64,000 nucleotides of DNA from Candidatus Berkiella cookevillensis (GTDB lineage Bacteria; Pseudomonadota; Gammaproteobacteria; Berkiellales; Berkiellaceae), in assembly GCF_001431315.2 (NCBI RefSeq), contig NZ_LKHV02000001.1, forward strand, positions 62,001-126,000, read 5' to 3'. The notes under the pieces were generated by a model. The model was not told the origin of the DNA and did not search any database. It saw only the letters and a list, made by a program, of their open reading frames with translations. This document shows, piece after piece, positions 36,831 through 46,589 of the stretch (position 1 is its first letter; the number at the start of each line of letters is the position of its first letter). The position numbers and the translations under genes were made by a program.

Positions 36831-37103
36831 TTAAAGGGGGAGTAAAGATTTGGTCTGGCCTCTTGGTTGAAGGTTTACAGTAATTCCTAGTTTATTTAAT
36901 ATTAATAAAGTCTTACCTAATTCTGCGGTTTCTTTCCCACGCTCTAGCTCAGATAAAAAACGTGTGCCTACATTAGTGAGAGCAGAAACCTTTTCTAATG
37001 TTAGTCCTTGGCTCTTTCTATATTTCCGTATTAAATTACCTAGCTCTTTGGCTGTCTCAATTTCACCAAATGGGGGGGGCGTTTCATGACTTCTGATGGG
37101 CAT
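36831..37103 (-). CDS. hipB: HipB-type antitoxin, helix-turn-helix repressor
   Basis: This small DNA-binding antitoxin (about 90 residues) has an XRE-type helix-turn-helix: LGNLIRKYRKSQGLTLEKVS followed by TNVGTRFLSELERGKETAEL. I chose ATG 37103, preceded by GGAAGA at good spacing; a TTG at 37115 is the alternative. The C-terminus ends in a basic tail (GQTKSLLPL). HipB proteins bind HipA and repress the operon through palindromic operators, three of which lie directly upstream. Confidence 0.92.
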   Translation of the reverse strand: MPIRSHETPPPFGEIETAKELGNLIRKYRKSQGLTLEKVSALTNVGTRFLSELERGKETAELGKTLLILNKLGITVNLQPRGQTKSLLPL

Positions 37104-37121
37104 TGTTTCTTCCAAAAAAAT

Positions 37122-37232
37122 TACCGTACGGTATAAATTTAGCGCTAATTCAATTCTTTGTCAAATAAAATTACCGTGCGGTAAAAATACACAAGAGAAT
37201 TTAAAAAAAGAATCTTTTTTTACCGCTCAGTA
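37122..37232. promoter_or_regulatory. Three palindromic hipBA operators about 50 bp apart
   Basis: TACCGTACGGTA (37122-37133) is a perfect palindrome, TACCGTGCGGTA (37172-37183) has one non-palindromic central pair, and TACCGCTCAGTA (37221-37232) is a degenerate copy. Centre-to-centre spacing is 50 and 49 bp, close to whole helical turns, so bound HipB dimers would lie on one face of the DNA. Confidence 0.85.
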
Positions 37233-37501
37233 AAAATTATGTTGGATCTCTGATAACTGTATTTTTATTATTGTTTTAATTGGATAAAAAAGTTTGAGAT
37301 TTTTCTACACCGATAAATTTTAGTCATTTAAACAATGTTTGAATGCTTGGCATATATCTTAGGTTATATAAAGATTTCAGCATATATTCACAAAAAATAG
37401 TTAATTGGAAAACTAGGTCAAAATAAAATATGATGGATCTTAAGCTTAAGGCTTATTTCTTTATATTCTTCAATACTCAGTAGACCTATTGATGTCAAGG
37501 A

Positions 37502-39577
37502 ATGACAATGACAGGACGAAAGATCATTGCTATGTTGTGCTGCGCGATTGTTGTGGCAATCTGTACTTTGAGCACAAGCATGGCGGCTTCATCGAGCGCT
37601 GTTAAGCTTAGATATACCACTGCTCAATTGCATTCTGAATATGACGTTGTTGATCCACAAGCTTCTTTTTATGTTTTGTTTCATCTGCAAATAGCACCAG
37701 GATGGCATACGTACTGGTTAAATCCAGGTGATTCTGGTGCGCCCCCTCATCTCATATGGGAGCTACCTGAAGGTTGGAAGGCCAGTGAGATCATATGGCA
37801 GCCACCACACCGTATTCCTGTGGGGGGATTGATGAATTATGGTTATGATCAGAATGCATATCACCTTATCAAGATTACGCCTGAGCCTAAGGCCAATGGC
37901 AAAGCGCGCTTAAAAGCACATGCAAGCTGGTTAGTGTGTGAGGAGGAATGCATTCCTGAAAGAGCAGATCTGTCTATTGATGTAGGTTTAGGTGCTGCTA
38001 TACCCTCATCTGCTTATGCGTTGATCCATACTCTAGAAAAATCATCAAACTTAGAGAAAATCAGTGGCACCTATACCTTTGAGAACAATGAGACGATTGG
38101 TCTTGAGTTTGCTGCATCCAGCATGCCGGCAACGAATGCTGCTTATTTTTATTCCTCTGTACCTGGGAGTTCAGAGCCTGCTGCGAAGCAAGAAATAATA
38201 CGCAATGATGAAATTGTGCACATGACATTCAAAAAAGGTGTTGTGACCTTACCAGAAACATTCTCTGGCATTTTAGAAATCGCAGCAGAGAATGGCTTAG
38301 AGTATAAAGAGGCGCATTTAGCGCAGCATGCTTCTTTTGCATCAACCGATAAATTACAGTCTGCGTTTGCACCTTCTCTCCTTATAACCCTGTTTTTTGC
38401 TTTTTTAGGTGGCGTCATTCTGAATGCAATGCCTTGTGTTTTTCCTGTTCTATCGCTGAAAGCACTTTCGTTATCGCAAAAAGTAAACAAAGAAGCTAAA
38501 ACAATAAGACGTTATGGCTATAGCTATACATTGGGTGTGATTGTGAGCTTTATGCTGATTGCTTGCCTATTATTCATGCTAAAAGCAATGGGTAATGTGG
38601 TGGGTTGGGGTTATCAGATGCAATCACCTTATTTTGTTGCGATCCTTGTCTATCTTTTATTTTTGATTGGCTTGAATTTATCGGGATATTTTGAGATAGC
38701 CTTTAGTATGAATTTTAAGGGGAGTGCTGACAGTCATAAAGAAAGCTTGAAGAGTAGTTTTGCTACAGGTGCTTTGGTGACATTGGTTGCGACACCTTGT
38801 ACTGCACCGTTTATGGCAACCGCATTGGGTGTTGCTTTTGTGCAGTCGCCTGTCATTGGTATGGCAATTTTTATTGCGATGGGCTTTGGCGTGGCTTTTC
38901 CTTATTTGGCATTGACTACTATACCAGGTGCACTTAAATGGTTGCCTAAGCCTGGTGTTTGGATGGTACATTTTAAACAATTCTTAGCCTTTCCTATGTT
39001 CATTTCTGCGGTGTGGTTGATTTGGGTCTTTGCACAGCAGCTTGGTATCAATGCAACCGCATTGTTGTTGTTGGGGCTTATTTTACTGACAATGTCTATT
39101 TGGCTGTGGAAAGTGATTGTGCCACGTACGCTATTCGCACAGATAATTCTCTTTATTTTATTAACGGCTTTGGCATTGTTGCCGATTGTCAACTTGCCGA
39201 TACCTGTCGATATGACCACTGAGCAAATGGGCGGCAAGAAAGGTGCAACATTAATGTATAATGAGGCAACGTTACAACAATATAGAGATGAAGGACGTGC
39301 TATATTTGTTTATGCAACTGCAGCTTGGTGTATTACTTGTAAGCTGAATGAGCGCGTAGCCATTCATGATCAGGCTGTACAGCAGCATATTGCCAGATCG
39401 GGCATCACTGTTATGGTTGCTGACTGGACAAATGAAGATCCTGCTATTACGCAATTTTTAGAAAAATACGAGCGTGCAGGTGTGCCATTGTATGTTTTTT
39501 TTCCCGCAAATGGAGCTAAACCTCGTATTTTGCCGCAACTACTTAGCCCTTCTATATTAATAGAAGCACTTTCTTAA
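37502..39577 (+). CDS. scsB: ScsB/DsbD-like transmembrane thiol:disulfide reductase
   Basis: This 691-residue inner-membrane protein carries reducing power from the cytoplasm to the periplasm. A signal sequence leads into a long periplasmic domain with WLVCEEECIPERADL, typical of the ScsB branch and longer than the domain of E. coli DsbD (565 residues in total). Eight or so transmembrane segments follow, with the paired cysteines NAMPCVFPVL and TPCTAPFM. A C-terminal thioredoxin-like domain has ATAAWCITCKLNE with a C-x-x-C centre. All three redox centres are present. The redoxin-like gene 39 bp downstream is its probable substrate. Confidence 0.85.
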   Translation: MTMTGRKIIAMLCCAIVVAICTLSTSMAASSSAVKLRYTTAQLHSEYDVVDPQASFYVLFHLQIAPGWHTYWLNPGDSGAPPHLIWELPEGWKASEIIWQPPHRIPVGGLMNYGYDQNAYHLIKITPEPKANGKARLKAHASWLVCEEECIPERADLSIDVGLGAAIPSSAYALIHTLEKSSNLEKISGTYTFENNETIGLEFAASSMPATNAAYFYSSVPGSSEPAAKQEIIRNDEIVHMTFKKGVVTLPETFSGILEIAAENGLEYKEAHLAQHASFASTDKLQSAFAPSLLITLFFAFLGGVILNAMPCVFPVLSLKALSLSQKVNKEAKTIRRYGYSYTLGVIVSFMLIACLLFMLKAMGNVVGWGYQMQSPYFVAILVYLLFLIGLNLSGYFEIAFSMNFKGSADSHKESLKSSFATGALVTLVATPCTAPFMATALGVAFVQSPVIGMAIFIAMGFGVAFPYLALTTIPGALKWLPKPGVWMVHFKQFLAFPMFISAVWLIWVFAQQLGINATALLLLGLILLTMSIWLWKVIVPRTLFAQIILFILLTALALLPIVNLPIPVDMTTEQMGGKKGATLMYNEATLQQYRDEGRAIFVYATAAWCITCKLNERVAIHDQAVQQHIARSGITVMVADWTNEDPAITQFLEKYERAGVPLYVFFPANGAKPRILPQLLSPSILIEALS

Positions 39578-39616
39578 CATGTTATTCTCTACATTATAAG
39601 CTAAAGGAGCATTTGT

Positions 39617-40252
39617 ATGATCAAGCATAAATTAAAGGCTATTTTCGTTGCTTTGACGACTATTGCTGCGTTTTCTCTTTTTCAGCCCATTGTTCAGGCT
39701 GCGGTTCAAGTTGGTGCTCAAGCGCCAGAATTTTCTGGGACAACGGCAGACGGAAAAACAGTAAAACTTTCAGATTATAAAGGTAAGGTTGTTGTTTTAG
39801 AATGGAACAATCCATTTTGTCCTTTTGTGCGTAAGCATTATGATGCAGGAAATATGCAAGCATTACAAAAAGAGTATACTGCAAAAGATATTATTTGGCT
39901 TTCCATTAATTCATCTGCAAAGGGTAAGCAAGGTTATCTTGAAGGCACTGCTTTAGATGAACAACTTAAAAAAGATGCAAATGCAGCAACCGCATATATT
40001 GTAGATGCAGAGGGTACAATTGGAAGATTGTATGAAGCTAAGACAACACCCCAAATGTTTGTGATTAGCAAAGAGGGTACAGTCATGTATAACGGTGCGA
40101 TTGATAGTATTTCTTCAGCAGATATCAGTGATATTGCCAAAGCCGATCCTTATGTAAAAAATGCGATTGATGCCACAATAAAGGGGCAAAGCATAAAGAT
40201 CTCTACTTCCGCGCCTTATGGTTGTAGTGTTAAATATAGTGATGCTCATTAA
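39617..40252 (+). CDS. Exported redoxin (AhpC/TSA-like)
   Basis: This 211-residue periplasmic protein has a clear signal peptide (basic start, hydrophobic core, cleavage after QAA) and a thioredoxin-fold redoxin domain. The redox motif is NPFCPFVRKHY, with a single cysteine followed by C-terminal PYGCSVKY that may act as resolving cysteine. AKTTPQMFVISKEGTVMYNG is the conserved cis-proline region. Such proteins reduce peroxides or disulfides. Its gene directly follows scsB, whose product is the likely electron donor. AAGGAG is well placed upstream. Confidence 0.85.
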   Translation: MIKHKLKAIFVALTTIAAFSLFQPIVQAAVQVGAQAPEFSGTTADGKTVKLSDYKGKVVVLEWNNPFCPFVRKHYDAGNMQALQKEYTAKDIIWLSINSSAKGKQGYLEGTALDEQLKKDANAATAYIVDAEGTIGRLYEAKTTPQMFVISKEGTVMYNGAIDSISSADISDIAKADPYVKNAIDATIKGQSIKISTSAPYGCSVKYSDAH

Positions 40253-40258
40253 TAGGCT

Positions 40259-40300
40259 AAAAACCTACGCTCTTTACTATTGCGAAGAGGGTAGGTTTTC
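40259..40300. terminator. Bidirectional intrinsic terminator
   Basis: AAAACCTAC(g)CTCTT and AAGAG(g)GTAGGTTTT form a long stem with one internal mismatch around a short loop. T-runs lie on both sides, so it serves the redoxin gene and the convergent gene at 40311. Confidence 0.8.
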
Positions 40301-40310
40301 TTGATGCATT

Positions 40311-41294
40311 CTAGATTGCCCGCCAATTCTTTCTGATTCTATTGAAACGGCAGTACTCAATGCCTCTTTGTATACTTGTGAATTTTTGTATCAGAGAGAG
40401 TTCTGTTTCTTCGTTGTTTGTATTTTCTTTATCCAAGCTTGCGTGTACATCCATAGAGCTTAGATTTTGTTGGGTATTAGGGATTACATCTTGATATCCT
40501 GTTGAGGGAGGAGATGATATAACGGTATGGATTGCTAATGAATTTTCTTCATCATTCTCTTCTTCACTTTCTTCTTCTTCTCCTGTTTCTTGAGGTTTTT
40601 CAGTAAGAACAATAGTACATAAATGATTAATAAAGGATTCAACATCTGCCTTTTCAAGTGCTTGTGGGTGCATTCCACATAAAGCGAAAGCTGAATAAAT
40701 TTTGATCCCACAATCAGGTGCTTCAGGATCGGGTGTGGAATGGTCTTCAATTAAGAAATCTGAGGAATATTTTTTGATAAACCATTTTATACCGGACATC
40801 ATTTTAGGCAGTAGAGGTTTATAATGACCACTATTATTACTGAGCGTAATTAAATATCCATTATTTAGATAAGCATGACCTATGGCAATGACAGGTAATC
40901 CTGCGATTAAATGAGAATGATTGAGTACTTCGCGAATAGGTGCCATGTAGAGGCGATGATCTGGCAGTAATCCGTAAATGTATTCGCCATCTAATCTATT
41001 ATTAAAGTCATCGACAAATACATTGTTTAAAATAAATGTTCTATATTGTGCTCTTTTTTGAGCAGAGAGATAATTTTTTCTAAGAAATCTTTCTGCTAGC
41101 ATTTCTGGATAATATTCAGGTTGCATCAATATAGTATCGGTTTTTGGATTATTAGGCGATGGATGATAATGGCTGAGTAGTAGTAAATCCTTTTCCGAGT
41201 ACAAAATGTCTTGATTTCTCATTTCTGCATCTAATATTCCATAATAAAAATGTAAATTAGATGGATTAATATTTTTTGACTTAAAATATAACAT
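40311..41294 (-). CDS. Unknown protein with NNSGHYKP motif and acidic tail region
   Basis: This is a 327-residue protein without signal peptide or membrane segments that I do not recognise as a family. The segment GHAYLNNGYLITLSNNSGHY near residue 145 resembles a short motif seen in several effector-like proteins of intracellular bacteria. That resemblance is from memory and weak. A strongly acidic run of Glu/Asp (about residues 237-250) precedes a Ser/Asn-rich low-complexity region, and the C-terminus ends in a basic FNRIRKNWRAI. It stands alone, convergent to the redoxin gene, in a region rich in effector-like genes. Confidence 0.6.
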   Translation of the reverse strand: MLYFKSKNINPSNLHFYYGILDAEMRNQDILYSEKDLLLLSHYHPSPNNPKTDTILMQPEYYPEMLAERFLRKNYLSAQKRAQYRTFILNNVFVDDFNNRLDGEYIYGLLPDHRLYMAPIREVLNHSHLIAGLPVIAIGHAYLNNGYLITLSNNSGHYKPLLPKMMSGIKWFIKKYSSDFLIEDHSTPDPEAPDCGIKIYSAFALCGMHPQALEKADVESFINHLCTIVLTEKPQETGEEEESEEENDEENSLAIHTVISSPPSTGYQDVIPNTQQNLSSMDVHASLDKENTNNEETELSLIQKFTSIQRGIEYCRFNRIRKNWRAI

Positions 41295-41661
41295 GCTTAG
41301 ATATTTTCATTTATGGTTGTACTAAAGTAAAGAGGTTAATTGTATTATTGTGAATTGCAAAGCAATATTAGAAAATTTCTACCATTTTTCAGATGAATGG
41401 TTGTCATTTTTCTTAAAATTTAATATTGGCGTGGCAGAATACATTTTTCTGAATATATTATCTAGTATACTGTGATATATCGTATTCTCGAATAAAAGCC
41501 ATTGCTTCTTAGTCATCTCTTGATTTGCATTCCAACTGATATACTTGTATTGCACTTGTTGAGTTCTTTCAGCGCTATTTTGAATAGTGCATATTCACTA
41601 AATTGAACTTTATACTTATTTTTTCACTCTAGCTGTTACTACTACAATAATTAGGTAAAAA
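41295..41661. other. 367-bp divergent intergenic region
   Basis: This AT-rich spacer lies between the divergent genes starting at 41294 and 41662 and must hold both promoters. I see no repeat, hairpin or motif that decides their place. Confidence 0.5.
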
Positions 41662-43482
41662 ATGTTAAATAGAAGCGTTAATGAGAGCATTCAAATTTCA
41701 TCTTTAACATGGAATTTAGGCAATCAAATGGCATCCGTCGCAGCGGTGAGCGATGCCATTGAACAGCTCATTCCTGATCCTAATAATCTTCCTGTCGTTA
41801 TTGCCATTGCCACCCAAGAAGAAATGGCAAAAGAGGGAAAGCGATTGCACGAACAAATGTTAGAGGCCTTGAATAAGAACTTACCAGAAGGCGAAAAATA
41901 TAAAATTGTTTTGTTTGAAAAGCATAAAACCTTAGCGGGTGCAAATAATATGCTAAAAGGTGGAAATATTGGCCAATTTGCAAAAGCAATGTTAACAGAT
42001 AGAAATCAAGTATCTAATGCCTTGTTAGTAAAGGAGCCTTACGATATTCAAGATGCGGATGCTAAAATTTATTATGAACCGGGTAAAGAAAAAGGAGGTA
42101 ATAAATCAATCATTCGGATAAAAGGCGCACTGACAAAAAATAGCCAGAAAATAATGGATATTTCTATTGCTGGTGCACATCTCGATTCTAATAAAGATGC
42201 TAAACGCAGAGAGCACATCAACGGCTATCTCTCAGGAGAGGATTTAAGAGACAAAAACTTTGATTCGATAGAAGATATATTCACACAAGCCCAAGTATTT
42301 CGTGTATTTATGGGTGATCTGAATGAGCGTGATTATCTCATGAGAGATGGGACAACATGTGATCAGACGCATCAAACGAATCTAAGTGGCTTTGGCTTTG
42401 ATGTGACAAGGACCCCTCAACAAACATTAGAAGGTAATCCTATTCATGGTACATATGGGGTTAGGATATTAGATGGTCAGCAAATAAAAGGTGATCCTGA
42501 TCCTAAACAAAGGGCACATGTGGCAAGAGAGGGGCACTTAGATAGAGTTGCTTTCTCTTCTGGATTAGAAGCAAGTGATATGCATTATGGTGCAACATTG
42601 CGTGGTGCGCATTGTGAGTACAGTGAAAAAAAGACTTATTACCATGGTGCAGATCATTTTCCAGTGGCAAGAGGATTTTCTGTTAAACCCGCAACAGAAG
42701 AAACGAAATTACTTACTGCTTGTCATTATATACAAAACCGTATTCCTAATGTAGACAACGACTTAAAACGGCTTGAAGCTTTAAAAAGAGCGGTGACAGA
42801 AAAGGATTTAGACTCTTTTCAGACAATTATTCAATCCATGCAGTATTATGATGACACCTTATCAACCTATCAATATATTGAGCAGAAATTTGGCATTGTA
42901 TTGTATGAAGATGTGAGCGCTTATTTCTCTTCAACAATGGAAGAAAATCAATTGCTACTTGGTTTAGAGAGAGGCATTGAACAGCTATCCGGCGTACAAG
43001 AAGCGATGATGACATATCATCAAAAGCTTGAGGCCATCAAATATCTGGATAAGCCTAGTGCTAAGGAACAAGAAGAAGTTGTAAAAATCGCCAATATTGT
43101 TAGTAGTTATCAAGCTTCAATGAATGATATCAGGTTGATGGAAAGCAAATTGGAGGATACAGAACAGAGAAATAAAAAAATAGGGGTTGCGCGACGGCTT
43201 TTCGATCTTCTGGATGAGCATGTCATAAAGACCTTCAAAAGGGGAGGGAATATCAATAATGGATGTATTGTGATTAAGCAATTTACTCAAGGAGTTTTTG
43301 ATCAAGGTGTTGATAGTAGTATTAAAGCATTATTTTCAAAGAAAGCAAAAACATCATGTTCACTCTACAAGGAGCATATTTCAAAAACAAAACTGATAAC
43401 CAGCGAGAAAAATAAAAACAAGCGTATAGAGAGTGCTTCCTCTCATGAGCCGCCTTCAAAACGGTTGAAATTAAAAAATTAA
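41662..43482 (+). CDS. EEP-family (inositol 5-phosphatase-like) protein with NLS-like C-terminus
   Basis: This 606-residue protein has an N-terminal half that follows the endonuclease/exonuclease/phosphatase fold: LTWNLG, ATQEEM (Mg-binding glutamate), GAHLDSNKDAKRREH, FMGDLNERDY, GHLDRVAFSS and GADHFPVARGF. The GDLNxR and DHxPV pattern is closest to inositol-polyphosphate 5-phosphatases. The C-terminal half is helical. The last residues, PPSKRLKLKN, resemble the c-Myc nuclear localisation signal (PAAKRVKLD), so a host nuclear target is possible. No signal peptide is present, so delivery would need a type IV-like route. AGG lies before the ATG. Substrate (phosphoinositide, nucleic acid or other) is open. 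Confidence 0.78.
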   Translation: MLNRSVNESIQISSLTWNLGNQMASVAAVSDAIEQLIPDPNNLPVVIAIATQEEMAKEGKRLHEQMLEALNKNLPEGEKYKIVLFEKHKTLAGANNMLKGGNIGQFAKAMLTDRNQVSNALLVKEPYDIQDADAKIYYEPGKEKGGNKSIIRIKGALTKNSQKIMDISIAGAHLDSNKDAKRREHINGYLSGEDLRDKNFDSIEDIFTQAQVFRVFMGDLNERDYLMRDGTTCDQTHQTNLSGFGFDVTRTPQQTLEGNPIHGTYGVRILDGQQIKGDPDPKQRAHVAREGHLDRVAFSSGLEASDMHYGATLRGAHCEYSEKKTYYHGADHFPVARGFSVKPATEETKLLTACHYIQNRIPNVDNDLKRLEALKRAVTEKDLDSFQTIIQSMQYYDDTLSTYQYIEQKFGIVLYEDVSAYFSSTMEENQLLLGLERGIEQLSGVQEAMMTYHQKLEAIKYLDKPSAKEQEEVVKIANIVSSYQASMNDIRLMESKLEDTEQRNKKIGVARRLFDLLDEHVIKTFKRGGNINNGCIVIKQFTQGVFDQGVDSSIKALFSKKAKTSCSLYKEHISKTKLITSEKNKNKRIESASSHEPPSKRLKLKN

Positions 43483-43514
43483 AATGAAATTTTATGCCTT
43501 TTGAGTTATTGGTT

Positions 43515-46500
43515 TTACTCTGCAAGCAGCTTGTAAAATTCTGCTTCTGTGAGCGATTCTTTTTCTAATAAAGCCTTCACAATTTTTTCAAGTTTTGTTT
43601 TATTATCAGTGAGGAGTTTTAATGTTCTTGTATATTCTTCATCTAAAATCTTTTTCATCTCTTGCATGATTTCGGGTGTTGCTGTGCCAATGGAGATATT
43701 TCTATATGGATAGGCAATGAGTCCATTGCTTGTTGAGTAACCGTATTGTGTTAGCATTCTAAAGACGATATCGGAAGCATGATTTAAATCACTTGAAATG
43801 CCTGATGTAATGCCATCATGACCGCGCAGTATTTCTTCAGCAGCACGGCCACCTAGGGCAACAGCAATATGGGCTCGCAGTGTTTTGTAGCTGGTGCTAA
43901 AGCTTTCTTCATCCGGTTGAAAGATAGTGACGCCTAAGGTATCGCCTCTTGCCATAATGTTTATTTTTTCAACTTTTTTATTACTCTCAGGTAGAAGATA
44001 TGCCATGAGTGCATGACCCGCCTCGTGATACGCAGTGAGTTCCAGAGCGGCTTTGTCTTTTACGACAATGGATTTACTACCAATCAAGATTCTATCTTTA
44101 GCTGTTGCAAAATCATTCATTGTTATATGAGCTTGATTATTTTTAACAGTGCGTATAGCGGCCTCATTGAAGAGCTGTTTTATCTGGCTGGGAGACCAGC
44201 CTGGTGTCATATTAGCGATATCAATCGGTTTGATCGACTTGTCTACAGCATATGATTCGAAGAAAATACGGCAGATATCCTCTCTGTCCGCTTTGTCTGG
44301 ATAAGAAACATTAATATGTCGATCAAATCTGCCTGGGCGTAGTATTGCCGGATCAATTGTATCAAGGCGATTGGTTGCAGCTACAATAAAGATCATATTA
44401 TTCTTGTCTTCTTTGATACCATCAAGTTCTGCTAAAAGTTGGTTAACGATTTCTTGATTAATACTGTTTGAATTCATGCTGTTGCGACTTTGTACAATCG
44501 CATCAAATTCATCAATAAAAATAATGGCAGGTGAGATTGCGCGTGCCAGTGTGAAGAGATCTCGGATCACAGGGGCGCTGTGTCCAATATATTGCCCCAT
44601 TAATTCTGTTGCAGAAAGAGAAATAAAGCTTACATTTGCTTCACCTGCAAGTGCTCGTGCAAGCATGGTTTTCCCCGTCCCAGGAGGACCATATAAGATA
44701 GCGCCTTTAGGGATGGCAATACCTGCATTTTTGAGTTTGTCGACATTTTTGATGAAATACAAAATATCTTTTAATTCTTGTTTTGCCTCAGATAACCCGC
44801 CAACCTGAGCAAAAGTTGTTTTAACATCTTCGGGTAGTATAATTTGAAATTTGTTATCAATATCTTTTGGTTTTTCATGAAAATTTCTTGTTTCTTCTAG
44901 TATCTTTTCTTTTGCTTCTGTAAAAGATATTTCATCAATCATGGGTTTGTTTTTCAAAACAGCATGGATTGCTGCAATATTAAAGAGGTTTGCAATTTTG
45001 GCCGTTGTCCACCCTTGTGTTGTTCTTGTTAGTTCATTCAGATCAACTTTGTCATTTACTTTATATTTCCGAGTAAGAGAAGTGATAAGCGTTTTTCTGT
45101 CTTGCTCTGTTGGAAGTCCTAAATAAATATGGCTATCAAATCGGCCTGGGCGTAAAATAGCACTGTCAATCCGATCTAATTGATTGGTCGCGGCAATGAC
45201 AATCAATCCTTCATTGGCGGCACTATTAATACCATCTAGCTCAATCAGCAATTGATTAACTGTTTCACGATTAGAGGAAGAAGAGGATTCGCTTCTTTTT
45301 TCAGAAATACCATCGATCTCGTCAATAAATAAGATGCAAGGTTTATTATTTCTTGCATATTCGAATGCCGCGTGTATTGATTTTGCAGCCTCTCCCACAA
45401 ATCCTTGTAGAAATTGAGAGCTTGAAGCATAGATGAAATTCAGTTTTGCTTCCCCTGCAAATGCTTTGGCTAGGTGTGTTTTTCCCGTACCGGGTGGGCC
45501 ATACAGTATCAAGCCTTTGGGCATTGTTGCGCCCATTGCTTTAAATTTTTCTGGTTGTTTTAAATAACGTAAATAGACATTTAGTTCTTCCTTTGCAGAA
45601 TCTAAGCCTGCAACATCAGCGAAACTTAAATCTATCTCGCCAGCGGAGTAGAATTCAAATTGTTCTTTTTTACTAGAAGGGGCTTTATTTTTTTCAGGCG
45701 TAATAGCGGATATGGGTTGATATATATGATTTGAATCTTCTTGTGCTGTGCGTATGACACTCATATCAATGACGTTGCTTTTTGTTTTTTTCTTTACAAT
45801 TGCTAGCAAATTATATATATCATAAAAAGTGTAGCCATGCGTTATTAAAGAGAGATTATCTAGGCTTGTATTTTTATCATATTTATAGCCTTTGGTTAAT
45901 AGTGATATGATTTCTTGTCGCTCTTGATAGCTTGGATATACGATTTGATACATTAAAGTCATTTCATCCAGCGTTTTATGGTCTGGATAATCATTAGCGT
46001 AATAGGAGCCTGAGCGCATAGATGCAAGATTGGATGAGCTGTTTGTAGAAATGATTAATGTTGCATTGTCTTTCCAAAGTGTGTTACTAAATTGGCTAAA
46101 AATATCCCAGTATTCTGGATAGAAAATTCGTGTGTCACCACTGAGTTCTATATGAACAATAATAGGACGTGGGTTTTTTGATAAATCAGGGAGATTATTA
46201 AAAAATGAGGACAGATCATCTTGCAATGCACGGATTGACTTGCCTTCAGAATCAAAGGGTAGATAAGTCGCATTTATTTTACTTCGTTCGAGAAGTATAA
46301 GTTGTTTGCTGGTATTAAGATCGCCATATATTATTTTAATCCGATCAGCGGATTCTATTTTTTTAGAATCAGTCCAGCCATTAAATATTGATAGTAAATT
46401 TTTTAGATGAGATGTATTGATTAATATTTCTTGCTCTTTTGTGTGATGGTTGCTTTGTGTAATAGGTGTGATGGAAGTATTTTCATCTTGTGCATTAGCT

Positions 46501-46589
46501 TGTGCATAGCTGAGGCTATTGATAGATAGGCAGAGTATGAATAATAGGCTCACACTAAATTGTTTAGTTACACGCAACATGCATCCCAT
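43515..46589 (-). CDS. FtsH-like M41 protease with three AAA modules and a signal peptide
   Basis: This 1024-residue protein is unlike ordinary FtsH, which has one AAA domain. A hydrophobic signal/anchor (LLFILCLSINSLSYAQ) is followed by a first, degenerate AAA-like module without Walker A: RPIIVHIELSG, NATLIISTNSSSNLASMRSG and a lid with YQERQEIISLLTKGY. A complete AAA domain has GPPGTGKT at about 361 and ILFIDEID at about 417, and a second complete one has GPPGTGKT at about 632 and IIFIDEFD at about 686, both with R-P-G-R-F-D. The M41 zinc site is HEAGH at about 853-857. ATG 46589 is preferred over a TTG at 46631. No second membrane helix is visible, so topology is unclear. Confidence 0.88.
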   Translation of the reverse strand: MGCMLRVTKQFSVSLLFILCLSINSLSYAQANAQDENTSITPITQSNHHTKEQEILINTSHLKNLLSIFNGWTDSKKIESADRIKIIYGDLNTSKQLILLERSKINATYLPFDSEGKSIRALQDDLSSFFNNLPDLSKNPRPIIVHIELSGDTRIFYPEYWDIFSQFSNTLWKDNATLIISTNSSSNLASMRSGSYYANDYPDHKTLDEMTLMYQIVYPSYQERQEIISLLTKGYKYDKNTSLDNLSLITHGYTFYDIYNLLAIVKKKTKSNVIDMSVIRTAQEDSNHIYQPISAITPEKNKAPSSKKEQFEFYSAGEIDLSFADVAGLDSAKEELNVYLRYLKQPEKFKAMGATMPKGLILYGPPGTGKTHLAKAFAGEAKLNFIYASSSQFLQGFVGEAAKSIHAAFEYARNNKPCILFIDEIDGISEKRSESSSSSNRETVNQLLIELDGINSAANEGLIVIAATNQLDRIDSAILRPGRFDSHIYLGLPTEQDRKTLITSLTRKYKVNDKVDLNELTRTTQGWTTAKIANLFNIAAIHAVLKNKPMIDEISFTEAKEKILEETRNFHEKPKDIDNKFQIILPEDVKTTFAQVGGLSEAKQELKDILYFIKNVDKLKNAGIAIPKGAILYGPPGTGKTMLARALAGEANVSFISLSATELMGQYIGHSAPVIRDLFTLARAISPAIIFIDEFDAIVQSRNSMNSNSINQEIVNQLLAELDGIKEDKNNMIFIVAATNRLDTIDPAILRPGRFDRHINVSYPDKADREDICRIFFESYAVDKSIKPIDIANMTPGWSPSQIKQLFNEAAIRTVKNNQAHITMNDFATAKDRILIGSKSIVVKDKAALELTAYHEAGHALMAYLLPESNKKVEKINIMARGDTLGVTIFQPDEESFSTSYKTLRAHIAVALGGRAAEEILRGHDGITSGISSDLNHASDIVFRMLTQYGYSTSNGLIAYPYRNISIGTATPEIMQEMKKILDEEYTRTLKLLTDNKTKLEKIVKALLEKESLTEAEFYKLLAE

